Shown: positions 15,256 through 23,014 of the stretch, piece by piece
How the letters are laid out: each line of letters starts with the position of its first letter
How positions within the stretch are numbered: position 1 is the first letter of the stretch
Assembly: GCA_030451825.1 (NCBI GenBank)
Contig: JAKDNL010000006.1
Location: 1-42,429, forward strand
Reading direction: 5' to 3'
DNA length: 42,429 bases
Origin: Pseudonocardia sp.
Lineage (GTDB): Bacteria; Actinomycetota; Actinomycetes; Mycobacteriales; Pseudonocardiaceae
Notes under the pieces: model-generated
Told to the model about the DNA's origin: nothing
What the model saw: only the letters and a program-made list of their open reading frames with translations
The model's database searches: none
Translations under genes and position numbers: made by a program

Positions 15256-16512
15256 ATGACCACCACACAGGCCGAGATCAGGCCGGAACTCGTCGTCGAC
15301 TTCGACATCTACGACCCGGCCGTGACCATGCCGGTCGACCGGATGCAGGAGAAGGCCGCTGCGCTGGCCGAGATCGGCCCGATCGTCTGGTCGACCTCGC
15401 ACGGCGGCCACTGGCTGGTCACCGCGTACGAGCAGGTCCACGAGATCCTCCGCGATCCCGAGGGCTTCTCGAGCCACCCCAACAACCTGGTCGACGCCGG
15501 GCAGGGCAAGTTCCTCCCGATCGAGCTCGACCCGCCGGAGCACACGTCCTACCGGCAGGCCCTGCAGCCGCTGTTCAGTCCGACCCGGATGCGGGCGCTC
15601 GAGCCGCGGATCCGGGAGATCGTCACCGAGCTGATCGGCTCGTTCCAGCACACGGGCAGGATCGAGTTCGTCGAGCAGTTCGCCCACGAGCTGCCGACCC
15701 AGGTGTTCCTCGCCCTGATGGGCTGGCCGCTGGCCGACGCCGCGCTGTTCACCGAAGCGACCGAGATCGCCCTGAACGGACGGCCCGGCGACACCCAGGA
15801 ACAGGCCGCCCAGTCGCGCACACAGGCTGCCTACGAGATGTTCGGCTACTTCATGAAGGTCATCGCCGAGCGCCGTGCGGCCATGGCCGCGGGGGAGGCC
15901 GCCGCGGAGGACGTCACGAACGCGATCATCAACACCGAGATCACCGACTCGGCGGGTGTGCAGCGCGCGATGACCGACGACGAGCTCGCCCGGATGTTCT
16001 TCCTGCTGCTCATCGCCGGTCTGCACACCACGCAGGGCTCGCTGGGGTGGATGATGCTGCACCTGTCGCAGAACACCGCCGAGCGGGACAAGCTGATCGA
16101 GGACCCGGCGGCCGTACCGGCCGCGGTCGAGGAGATCCTGCGCTTCGAGGCCGCGATCGCGATGGGCCGCCGCGCGACCCGCGACGTGACCGTTGGGGAG
16201 GTCACGGTGAAGGAGGGCGACCAGCTGCTCCTGCTGCTGTGCGCCGCGAACCGTGACGAGGCCGAGTTCGAGGAGCCGGGCGCCCTGGACGTCGAGCGCA
16301 CCCCGAACCGCCACCTCAGCTTCGGCTCCGGGCCGCACCGCTGCATCGGCTCGCACCTCGCCCGGCTGATGCTGAAGATCGCTGCGGAGGAGATCCACCA
16401 GCGGATCCCGGACTACCGGCTCGACCCCGAGGACCCGCCGGTCGTGCTGCCGAGCCAGGTGCGCGGGTTCAACCGGATGACGCTGCTGTTCACGCCGGTC
16501 ACCACGACCTGA
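15256..16512 (+). CDS. Cytochrome P450
   Basis: 418 residues from the ATG at 15256, preceded by AGGAG; the track start at 15214 overlaps the operator. Soluble bacterial P450 features are the PPEHTSYRQALQPLFSP segment, the I-helix AGLHTTQGS, the ExxR motif EEILRFE and the heme loop FGSGPHRCIGSHLAR with Cys363 as iron ligand. The I-helix normally has an acidic residue before the conserved threonine ((A/G)Gx(D/E)T); here that residue is His257. This residue helps deliver protons to bound oxygen, so the change may alter chemistry or substrate. The gene is followed by a ferredoxin and a reductase, probably its electron chain. The P450 family and substrate cannot be assigned by eye. Confidence 0.94.
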   Translation: MTTTQAEIRPELVVDFDIYDPAVTMPVDRMQEKAAALAEIGPIVWSTSHGGHWLVTAYEQVHEILRDPEGFSSHPNNLVDAGQGKFLPIELDPPEHTSYRQALQPLFSPTRMRALEPRIREIVTELIGSFQHTGRIEFVEQFAHELPTQVFLALMGWPLADAALFTEATEIALNGRPGDTQEQAAQSRTQAAYEMFGYFMKVIAERRAAMAAGEAAAEDVTNAIINTEITDSAGVQRAMTDDELARMFFLLLIAGLHTTQGSLGWMMLHLSQNTAERDKLIEDPAAVPAAVEEILRFEAAIAMGRRATRDVTVGEVTVKEGDQLLLLLCAANRDEAEFEEPGALDVERTPNRHLSFGSGPHRCIGSHLARLMLKIAAEEIHQRIPDYRLDPEDPPVVLPSQVRGFNRMTLLFTPVTTT

Positions 16513-16547
16513 CGCCGCCGGGCGGCGAGGAACACCAGGAGGACGAG

Positions 16548-16757
16548 ATGGACACCCACCTCACGGTCGACCGTGGCGCGTGCGCCGGGCACGGACTGTG
16601 CTACGGCGCGGCACCCGAGCTCGTCGACTGCGACGAGCAGGGCGACCCGATCATCGTCGCCGATCCGGTCCCCGAGGAACGGATCGGAGCGGCCCGGCAC
16701 GTCGTCGACGTCTGCCCGGAACGCGCGCTCGCCCTGCAGGAGTCGCAGCCGGCGTGA
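16548..16757 (+). CDS. Ferredoxin with a CxxHxxC cluster motif
   Basis: 69 residues, starting 35 bases after the P450 with an AGGAGGA ribosome binding site. The cluster ligands are Cys12-x2-His15-x2-Cys18 and Cys56-Pro. The histidine takes the place of the second cysteine of a [4Fe-4S] motif. P450-linked ferredoxins of mycobacteria and relatives have this pattern and usually carry a [3Fe-4S] or His-ligated [4Fe-4S] cluster. It most likely carries electrons to the adjacent P450. Confidence 0.92.
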   Translation: MDTHLTVDRGACAGHGLCYGAAPELVDCDEQGDPIIVADPVPEERIGAARHVVDVCPERALALQESQPA

Positions 16758-16799
16758 CCGGTCGTTCCGACGAGGGGCGCCGAAGGGAGGGGGATCGAG

Positions 16800-17768
16800 G
16801 TGGGCACGTCCGAGTCCGGATCCGTGCAGGACATCGAGATGCAGGTCGTCGAGCGGGAGGCGCTCACGGACGACGTCGTCCGGCTCACGCTCCGGGTCGC
16901 CGGCACCGGGTCACTACCGGAGTGGGAGCCGGGCGCGCACCTCGATCTGCACCTCGACGCCGACCTGGTGCGTCAGTACTCCCTCTGCGGCGATCCGGCG
17001 GACCGCGAGGCCTACCAGGTCGCGGTGCTGCGGGAGCCGTCCGGACGTGGCGGCTCCGCGCACGTGCACGACGTCCTGGAGGTCGGCTCCGCGATACGCG
17101 TGCGCGGGCCGCGGAACAACTTCGACCTCCTCGGCGCCCAGCGCTACCTGTTCCTCGCCGGCGGGATCGGCATCACTCCCGTCCTCCCGATGGTCGCCGC
17201 GGCGGAGAAGGCCGGTGCGGACTGGCGCCTGGTGTACGGCGGACGGTCACGGGCGTCGATGGCCTTCGTCGACGAGCTGGTCGAGCGGTACGGCGATCGG
17301 GTCACGGCCGTCCCGCAGGACGAGGACGGCCTGCTGGACCTGGACGCCCTGCTGAGCGAACCGCAGGACGACGTGCTGGTCTACTGCTGCGGGCCGGAAC
17401 CGCTGCTCGCGGCCGTGGAACAGCGATGTGCCGGGTGGCCGAAGGGCGCGCTGCACCTTGAGCGGTTCGCACCGAAGGAGCTCGCCGAGCCGGCTGCGGG
17501 CGGCTCGTTCGAGGTCGAGTTCGCGCGCTCGGGTGTCACGGTCACGGTTCCGGCCGGCGTCAGCATCGTGGACGCGGCGGCGGAGGCGGGCGTCGACATC
17601 GAGACGTCCTGCCGTGAGGGCACCTGCGGCACCTGCGAGTCGGAGGTGCGCGCAGGCGTCCCGGAGCACCGGGACTCGCTGCTGACCCCCGACGAGCAGG
17701 AGGCGAACGACGTGATGTTCCCGTGCGTCTCGCGCGCGCTGTCGGAGAAGCTCGTCATCGAACGCTGA
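16800..17768 (+). CDS. Phthalate-dioxygenase-reductase-type oxidoreductase (flavin, NAD, 2Fe-2S)
   Basis: 322 residues from a GTG with GGGAGGGGGA upstream. Domain order is flavin-binding (RQYSLCGDPADREAY and LREPSGRGGSAHVHD), NAD-binding (LFLAGGIGITPVLPMVA and VYCCGPEPLL) and a C-terminal plant-type [2Fe-2S] domain (CREGTCGTC, then MFPCVSRA). The GPRNNF segment and RxYS motif are typical of the PDR/VanB family, which uses FMN. It passes electrons from NADH to an oxygenase. It lies between the P450-ferredoxin pair and the Rieske oxygenase at 17881, so it could serve the Rieske enzyme (the usual PDR role), the ferredoxin, or both. It is the only such reductase in the window, although there are two Rieske genes. 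Confidence 0.93.
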   Translation: MGTSESGSVQDIEMQVVEREALTDDVVRLTLRVAGTGSLPEWEPGAHLDLHLDADLVRQYSLCGDPADREAYQVAVLREPSGRGGSAHVHDVLEVGSAIRVRGPRNNFDLLGAQRYLFLAGGIGITPVLPMVAAAEKAGADWRLVYGGRSRASMAFVDELVERYGDRVTAVPQDEDGLLDLDALLSEPQDDVLVYCCGPEPLLAAVEQRCAGWPKGALHLERFAPKELAEPAAGGSFEVEFARSGVTVTVPAGVSIVDAAAEAGVDIETSCREGTCGTCESEVRAGVPEHRDSLLTPDEQEANDVMFPCVSRALSEKLVIER

Positions 17769-17804
17769 GCGGGCCCCCCGGGGCGCGGTCCGACGCGTCG
17801 CGTC

Positions 17805-17830
17805 CTTAACCTTAAGCCTGTAGGATAAAT
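17805..17830. promoter_or_regulatory. AT-rich promoter/operator candidate before Rieske oxygenase 2
   Basis: A sharp AT-rich island in the 112-base gap holds the palindrome CTTAA-CC-TTAAG, closely followed by TAGGATAAAT, which contains a TAnnnT-type -10 candidate. It does not match the GACA-N12-TGTC element. It suggests the Rieske-GNAT-DUF35-thiolase genes can be transcribed separately from the P450 genes. Confidence 0.4.
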
Positions 17831-17880
17831 AGTTCAGTTCCCGATCCGCGCACACCAGTACGCGGGGCCAGGAGGCGGCA

Positions 17881-19080
17881 ATGTCGATCGACGAGAATGC
17901 GGCGAGCGCCCGGCAGACGGACGTTCTCGCCCCCCGTAACGACCGGATCCGGCGAGCCCTCGACCACATCCGCAACGACAGCACCGACGAGTTCGACGGC
18001 ATCGCCTCGTTCACCGCCGACGAGTTCATCGACCCGGAGATCGCCCGGCGGGAGCGCGACGCGGTGTTCGGCCGGGTCCCCTCGATCGTCTGCCACGGCA
18101 GCGAGCTACCCGAACCGAACGACTTCATCACGCTGCAGATGCCGCGCAACAAGGTGATCATCGTGCGGCAGAAGGACCGCTCGGTGAAGGCGTTCGTGAA
18201 CCTGTGCCGGCACCGCGGCGCGCTGCTGGAGGAGCAGGACAAGGGCCGGTGCCGGCTGTTCTCGTGTGGCTACCACCGGTGGTCCTACGACACCAACGGC
18301 GAGCTGCGCGCGATCACCCGGGACAACACGTTCGGCGAGATCGACCGTTCGCGGTACGGCCTGATCGAGCTGCCCGTCGAGGAGCGGCACGGGTTCGTGT
18401 GGATGATCGACGAGGCGGACGCCGAGATCGACGTCGCGGCCTGGCTCGGCCCCGACATGGACGGCATCCTCGCCGGCTACGAGATGGACAAGCTGGTGTC
18501 GGCCCAGGCCGAGGGCTTCGACGAGCCGGTCAACTGGAAGATCATGCAGGACGCGTTCCTGGACGGCTACCACATCCAGTACGCGCACCCGAACACCGCG
18601 GCCAAGCACATCCACACCAACGTGATGGCGGTCGAGGACTTCGGCCGGCACGCCCGGTTCATCGCGCCGCGCAAGACGATCGACAAGTACCTGGAGGAGC
18701 CGCCCGCTCCCGAGGACGACCTGTCGCCCTACGTCACCGAGACGCACTTCCTGCTGCCCAACAGCACGCTGCTGCGGCAACCGGACCACTTCGAGCTGCT
18801 CACCTTCCGGCCGCACCCGACCGACCCGGCCCGCTGCCGGATGGAGATGCGCCTGGTGGCCCCGCGGGTCGAGGACTCGGGGATGGACGAGGAGCGTTGG
18901 ACCCGGCTCTGGGAGAAGAACTGGACGATCCTCCTCGCGGTGCTGCACCAGGAGGACTTCCCGCTGCTGCGCAGCTCGCAGACCGGGATGGCCAGCGCGA
19001 ACGCCGGCGGGATGCTTCTGGGCCGCAACGAAGTGATCAACCAGATCTTCCACCGCGAGCTCCGGAAGCTGGTCTCGTGA
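17881..19080 (+). CDS. Rieske non-heme iron oxygenase, alpha subunit (copy 2)
   Basis: 399 residues with a perfect AGGAGG ribosome binding site. Rieske ligands are Cys109 and His111 (CRHRG) with Cys129 and His132 (CGYHRW). The catalytic iron site is DGYHIQYAHPNT with a later HQEDFP segment. Alignment by eye with copy 1 shows long shared blocks (KAFVN-CRHRGA-L, GRCRLFSC-YHRWSYD, IELPVEERHGF, NWKIMQD-FLD-YH). They are paralogues that probably act on related substrates. The gene is followed, with a GTGA overlap, by a GNAT-like gene, exactly as copy 1 is. The reductase at 16800 is its likely electron donor. Confidence 0.95.
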   Translation: MSIDENAASARQTDVLAPRNDRIRRALDHIRNDSTDEFDGIASFTADEFIDPEIARRERDAVFGRVPSIVCHGSELPEPNDFITLQMPRNKVIIVRQKDRSVKAFVNLCRHRGALLEEQDKGRCRLFSCGYHRWSYDTNGELRAITRDNTFGEIDRSRYGLIELPVEERHGFVWMIDEADAEIDVAAWLGPDMDGILAGYEMDKLVSAQAEGFDEPVNWKIMQDAFLDGYHIQYAHPNTAAKHIHTNVMAVEDFGRHARFIAPRKTIDKYLEEPPAPEDDLSPYVTETHFLLPNSTLLRQPDHFELLTFRPHPTDPARCRMEMRLVAPRVEDSGMDEERWTRLWEKNWTILLAVLHQEDFPLLRSSQTGMASANAGGMLLGRNEVINQIFHRELRKLVS

Positions 19081-20057
19081 TCGATTTCGACTGGTACCGG
19101 CCGGACGGCCCCGGGTTCGCCCCCGACGTCGAGACGGAGCTGCGGGAGATGCTCGCCGAGGCGTCGGAGGCCGACGTCGAGGCGGGCTTCCCCCGGCTCT
19201 CGCTCGACGACCCCACCGAGCCGGGGACCTCGCAGCTGCTCCTCTGGCTGCTGCCGGACGACCGCTCCGGCCGCAACGTGCCGCTCGTGCCGAGCCTGGC
19301 CGGCTACCTGCGGGTGGAACCGCTCCGCGGTGTGGATGCCGGTACCGGCGAGGTGTCCTACGTGGTGCGGCCCGTGTACCGGTCGCGGGGCATCACCACG
19401 CTGCTGCTCGAGAAGATCGGGCTGGAGCTGGGTACCGACGACGGCTGGCAGGGGACCGGGGTGTCCGGGCTGCGGGTCTGGGCCCGTGCCAACCACCCGG
19501 CGGCGCTCCGCATGTCCCTGCGGTTCCGCCGGTACGGGATCCGGACGGCCCTGCGGCAATGGCAGATGCTCGCGCCGGTGCGTCCGGACCGCGAGATCGA
19601 CCCGGGCGCGGAGCCCGGTGGTCCGGAGATCCACCCGGCCGTCACCGCCGAACGGTCTGCGGCCGCCGAGCTGTGGGCCGCGAGCGGGCGGCGGCACCAC
19701 CCGCCGGAGCAGTCGTCGGTGCTGCTCGCCGGCCCTGCCGGCGCGCCGGAGGGTGCGGTGTGGATCGATCCGGAATCCGGAGAGCCCACCGAGTACGGCA
19801 CGGCCGGGCGGATCCTGGCGGTCGCGACGCGGGAGTCGCGCGCGGCCCGAGAGTCCGACCCGCTGGTGCGGGCCCTTCTGGCGGCGGGGCTGGAGCAGCT
19901 GCGGGACGCGGGGCTGCGGGTCGGTGCGATCACCATCGACTCGGAGCGCCGGTCGCTGGTGCACGAGGCGCGCACGCTGGGCTTCATCCACGACCAGACC
20001 GACGTGCAGTACACGGTGCACAACCGGACCACCGAGCCGTTGCCGGCGATCCGATGA
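19077..20057 (+). CDS. GNAT-like acyltransferase family protein, partner of Rieske oxygenase 2
   Basis: 326 residues from a GTG that overlaps the Rieske stop (GTGA); the track lists it only inside a longer shadow frame. An N-terminal acidic region precedes a motif-A-like segment VVRPVYRSRGITTLLLEKIG, then GWQGTGVSGLRVWARANHPA and LRFRRYGI, the classic late GNAT strand-helix pattern. A second, weaker repeat in the C-terminal half (RAARESDPLVRALLAAGLEQ and LVHEARTLGFIHDQ) suggests two GNAT domains, as in mycothiol synthase. The acyl acceptor is unknown. Strict pairing with Rieske genes in two places suggests it acts on the oxygenase product or modifies the oxygenase. Confidence 0.82.
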   Translation: MIDFDWYRPDGPGFAPDVETELREMLAEASEADVEAGFPRLSLDDPTEPGTSQLLLWLLPDDRSGRNVPLVPSLAGYLRVEPLRGVDAGTGEVSYVVRPVYRSRGITTLLLEKIGLELGTDDGWQGTGVSGLRVWARANHPAALRMSLRFRRYGIRTALRQWQMLAPVRPDREIDPGAEPGGPEIHPAVTAERSAAAELWAASGRRHHPPEQSSVLLAGPAGAPEGAVWIDPESGEPTEYGTAGRILAVATRESRAARESDPLVRALLAAGLEQLRDAGLRVGAITIDSERRSLVHEARTLGFIHDQTDVQYTVHNRTTEPLPAIR

Positions 20058-20076
20058 ACGTGGACAGGAGCAGTCG

Positions 20077-20820
20077 ATGACGCAGGCGCGGTTCCCGGGG
20101 GTACCGGCGGAACTGGTCGATGTGGTGGAGCGGCACGGGCAGGCGGTCGCCGCCGGGGACACCCGGATGGTGCTGGCAGACTTCCGCCCGGACCGGGTCG
20201 GCCAGCTGGCCGCCTCGGCGCGGCCGCCGGACCGGATGGACGCGGCCGAGCTGCTGTCCCTGGACCCCGGCCCGGGGGACCGCCACACCGCGCACATCCG
20301 GTACCGCGGTGCGGGCGGCGACGAGGCGGTCTTTCGGTCACGATGGATCGAGATCGACGGCACCTGGCACGTCACCGAGGTCCGCAACGTGCCGGACACC
20401 CCGCCCCGCACGCCGTTCGAGCACCCCAGCGACGACGGGTCGGACGCGCCGCACTGGGAGGGCCTGGCCCGGCGGGAGCTGCGGATCCAGCACTGCCCCC
20501 GGTGCGACATGTGGATCTGGTCGCCCCGGCCGATCTGCCCGTCGTGCCACCACGACCAGCTGGAGTGGCCGGTCATCGACCCGGTGGGCACGGTGTACTC
20601 CTGGACCCGTACCTGGCAGCCGTTCCACCCCTCGACGGCCGGGCACCTGCCCTACGTCGTGGTGACCGTGGAGCTGCCGGCCGCGGGCAACCGCCGCGTG
20701 CTGGGCGTGCTGTGCGACGGCGACGGCGCGGACGTGCGGATCGGGATGCCGGTGAAGGCGGAGTTCGACGACCCGGACGACCCGGCGGGATACCCACTGC
20801 TGCGCTGGCGTCTGTCGTGA
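20077..20820 (+). CDS. NTF2-like/DUF35 fusion protein with intact zinc ribbon
   Basis: 247 residues from an ATG with AGGAG upstream, shortly after the GNAT stop. The first 110 residues or so (LVDVVERHGQAVAAGDTRMV, later FRSRWIEIDGTWHVTEVRNV) look like a SnoaL/NTF2-like cone domain. The rest is a DUF35 module: the zinc ribbon HCPRCDMWIWSPRPICPSC, with all four cysteines, followed by the OB-fold part ending LLRWRLS. DUF35 proteins pair with thiolase-fold partners, and in steroid degraders a hotdog hydratase is often fused or associated. Here the extra domain is NTF2-like instead. The next gene encodes the partner thiolase-fold protein. Confidence 0.85.
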   Translation: MTQARFPGVPAELVDVVERHGQAVAAGDTRMVLADFRPDRVGQLAASARPPDRMDAAELLSLDPGPGDRHTAHIRYRGAGGDEAVFRSRWIEIDGTWHVTEVRNVPDTPPRTPFEHPSDDGSDAPHWEGLARRELRIQHCPRCDMWIWSPRPICPSCHHDQLEWPVIDPVGTVYSWTRTWQPFHPSTAGHLPYVVVTVELPAAGNRRVLGVLCDGDGADVRIGMPVKAEFDDPDDPAGYPLLRWRLS

Positions 20821-20845
20821 CGTCCGTCCTGAGGAACGGAGCGAG

Positions 20846-22024
20846 ATGAGCACACCCGACCGGTCCTTCCGGGGCGCGACCGCCGTCGTCGGGGCGGCGA
20901 ACACCCCGTTCCTGAAGCGGGGGACAGCGACATCGACGTCGCTGGAACTGACCCTGCGTGCGATCCTGGACGCGGCGGCCGACGCGGGGATCGACGCCCA
21001 CGACATCGACGGCTTCGTCTCCTACGCGAACGACGACAACGAGGGCCTCGCCGTCGGCGCGGCGCTCGGCGTGAAGGAGATCCGCTGGTCCAGCATGGTC
21101 TGGGGTGGCGGTGGCGGCGGCGTCGCGGCGGCCGTGAACGCGGCGGCGGCCGCGGTGGCATCCGGCCAGGCGGAGACGGTCTGCGTCTACCGCGGTATCT
21201 CCGAGGCCGATTCCGGCCGGCAGAGCTACATCAGGGGCCACATCGGTCCGCTCTACTCCGCGCACGGGATGTTCGCGCCGGCGCAGGTCTGTGCGCTGCG
21301 CACCCAGCGGATGATCGAGGTGGACGGCGTGCCCCGCGAGGCGCTCTCCGCGCTCGTCGCCGCGGTGTATCACCACGCGCAGAACAACCCCGATGCCGTC
21401 GCGTACGGCCGGCCGCTGGACCCCGCCGTGTACGAGGACTCCCGGATCATCTCCGAGCCGCTGCGGCTCTACGACTGCTCCCGGGAGAACGACGCCGCGG
21501 GAGCGGTCATCGTCACCAGCGCGGCGAGGGCGCGGGACCTGCGCCAGAAGCCGGCCTACGTCCTCTCCGGGGTGCAGGGCTCGGGTCCCGGCTGGACCGA
21601 GTCGGCGGAGAACGAGATCCCGTACTCGAGCGCGGGCTTCCACCCGGCTCTGGTCGCCCGCCTGTGGGAGGGCGCCGGCCTCGAGCCCGGTGAGGTGGAC
21701 GTGGTGCAGGTCTACGAGAACTTCTCCGGCCCCGCCGTGGCGTCGCTGATCGACGTCGGTCTGGTGCCGCAGGGTCCGGACGCCGGCCGCGTGATGCGGT
21801 TCGAGAACCTGGTGGCACCGGACGGCCGGCTGCCGCTCAACACCGCGGGCGGAAACATCGCCGAGGGTTTCGTGCACGGCTTCGGGCTGATCGTCGAGGC
21901 CGTCCGGCAGATCCGCGGGACCTCGCCGAACCCGGTTCCCGGGGCTGCGGTCTCGCTGCTGCTCGGCGGGCCGATGGCGCCGCTGGTCAGCGCGACCGTG
22001 TTCGGCTCGGACGCCGTGCTCTGA
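20846..22024 (+). CDS. Thiolase-fold protein of the lipid-transfer/Ltp type (copy 2)
   Basis: 392 residues with a GGAACGGAGCGAG leader. It begins GATAVVGAANTPF and carries the family segment VVQVYENFSGPAVASL. The usual nucleophilic-cysteine region reads SMVWGGGGGGVAAAV, a glycine run with no cysteine. Near the C-terminus NTAGGNIAEGFVHGFG has phenylalanine where copy 1 has tyrosine. It is therefore not a standard thiolase; an aldolase-type or structural role with the preceding DUF35 protein is likely. It is the last gene of the plus-strand block and converges on TetR4 with a 21-base gap. Confidence 0.85.
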   Translation: MSTPDRSFRGATAVVGAANTPFLKRGTATSTSLELTLRAILDAAADAGIDAHDIDGFVSYANDDNEGLAVGAALGVKEIRWSSMVWGGGGGGVAAAVNAAAAAVASGQAETVCVYRGISEADSGRQSYIRGHIGPLYSAHGMFAPAQVCALRTQRMIEVDGVPREALSALVAAVYHHAQNNPDAVAYGRPLDPAVYEDSRIISEPLRLYDCSRENDAAGAVIVTSAARARDLRQKPAYVLSGVQGSGPGWTESAENEIPYSSAGFHPALVARLWEGAGLEPGEVDVVQVYENFSGPAVASLIDVGLVPQGPDAGRVMRFENLVAPDGRLPLNTAGGNIAEGFVHGFGLIVEAVRQIRGTSPNPVPGAAVSLLLGGPMAPLVSATVFGSDAVL

Positions 22025-22045
22025 CCGCGGTCGGCCCGGGGTCGC

Positions 22046-22735
22046 TCAGGACGCCGCGGGCGGTTCCAGGTCGGCGACCGTCATCCCGGTGACCGACCGC
22101 GGTGGCGGGGCGTCCGCCGGGATGTAGGGCGCGGCGCCGCGCAGGAAGCTGCGGATCGTCTCGGCGAAGATCTCCTCGGCGGACTTCCGGTTCAGTGCGA
22201 CGGCGGTGGCAAGGGTCGGTTCGGTCTCGGCGTCGGCGGTGCCGAAGAGCCTCCCGTCCTCGGACGGGTCCTTCGCCGCCTCCGAGATCGCGGCGCCGAG
22301 GGTGAGCTTGTCCAGACCGTCGAGTAGCAGGACGCACTGGTCGGCCGGGATGCCGATCTCGGTCAGGGACAACGCGCTCTGCTCGTAGGTCCGGATCAGA
22401 ACGTCGCGGGGCATGAACCGCAGCAGCACGGGCGCGGCGTTGCGGTGCCGCAGTACCGCATGCCGGAAGTTCAGGCTCAGCGTCACGAACCACTCGATCC
22501 AGTTCGGGGTCGTGCCGGCGTCCGGCATCCGGGTCTCGACGACGATGGCACGGGCCACCCCGCGCAGGATCTCGGCCTTGTCCGCGAAGTGGTGGTAGAG
22601 CGACGGTGCCCGCACGTTGAGCTCGCGGGCCAGCCGGGGCAGGCTGCAGGCCTCGAGGCCCTCGGCGTCGATGATCCGCAGCGCGGTCTCGATCACCGAG
22701 TCGTGTCTGATCAGCGGGCTGACCGGGCGTGGCAT
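22046..22735 (-). CDS. TetR/AcrR-family transcriptional regulator (TetR4)
   Basis: 229 residues from the ATG at 22735; the track start at 22873 reaches into the repeat cluster and is less likely. The helix-turn-helix is CSLPRLARELNVRAPSLYHH, then FADKAEIL, almost the same as in TetR1. The C-terminal half contains LIRTYEQSALSLTEIG, comparable to LVRLYQQYSLLLSSHA in TetR1, so they are full-length paralogues. It is convergent with the thiolase-fold gene. Its own promoter region is short and leads into the 22-bp repeats. Confidence 0.9.
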   Translation of the reverse strand: MPRPVSPLIRHDSVIETALRIIDAEGLEACSLPRLARELNVRAPSLYHHFADKAEILRGVARAIVVETRMPDAGTTPNWIEWFVTLSLNFRHAVLRHRNAAPVLLRFMPRDVLIRTYEQSALSLTEIGIPADQCVLLLDGLDKLTLGAAISEAAKDPSEDGRLFGTADAETEPTLATAVALNRKSAEEIFAETIRSFLRGAAPYIPADAPPPRSVTGMTVADLEPPAAS

Positions 22736-22795
22736 GGATCCATTATCGCTGTTCCGGCGGAGCCGTGGGGAGCGCACCAGCACCCCTGAGCTTGC

Positions 22796-22943
22796 GCACG
22801 AACGGAGCTCTCGCACAGCCCCGCCGCACGAACGACGCTCTCGTGCAACCGCTCTCGGGGCTCCCCGGGGCATTCCCGAGGCAGGCCGGGTGTGCGAGCG
22901 GAGCTTTCGTGCAGGCTGGGTGTACGAACGGGGCTCTCGCGCA
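22796..22943. repeat. Four-copy 22-bp imperfect palindromic repeat cluster
   Basis: Four copies start at 22796, 22826, 22892 and 22922. The core is CGAACGGAGCTCTCG, with variable ends that tend to pair (GCACGA with TCGTGC in copy 2). Start-to-start distances are 30, 66 and 30 bases, so they form two doublets. The 279-base gap between TetR4 and the esterase remnant (22736-23014) contains nothing else that I recognise. The copies are too few, too imperfect and too irregularly spaced for CRISPR; a REP-type intergenic repeat is more likely. Confidence 0.7.
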
Positions 22944-23014
22944 ACGGCTCAGCTCCGGGGATCTAGTGGTAATCCCAGCTGGTGATCTTCCCGGGTATCA
23001 GGCGCATCCGGCGT

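Noticed and set aside
17769-17800. Possible terminator after the reductase (GGGCCCCCCGGGGC and CGACGCGTCG)
   Set aside because: The stems are only five bases long with tiny loops, and such short palindromes are common in GC-rich DNA.
22796-22943. Possible CRISPR array
   Set aside because: There are only four imperfect 22-bp copies, with spacers of 8 and 44 bases and no cas genes nearby.
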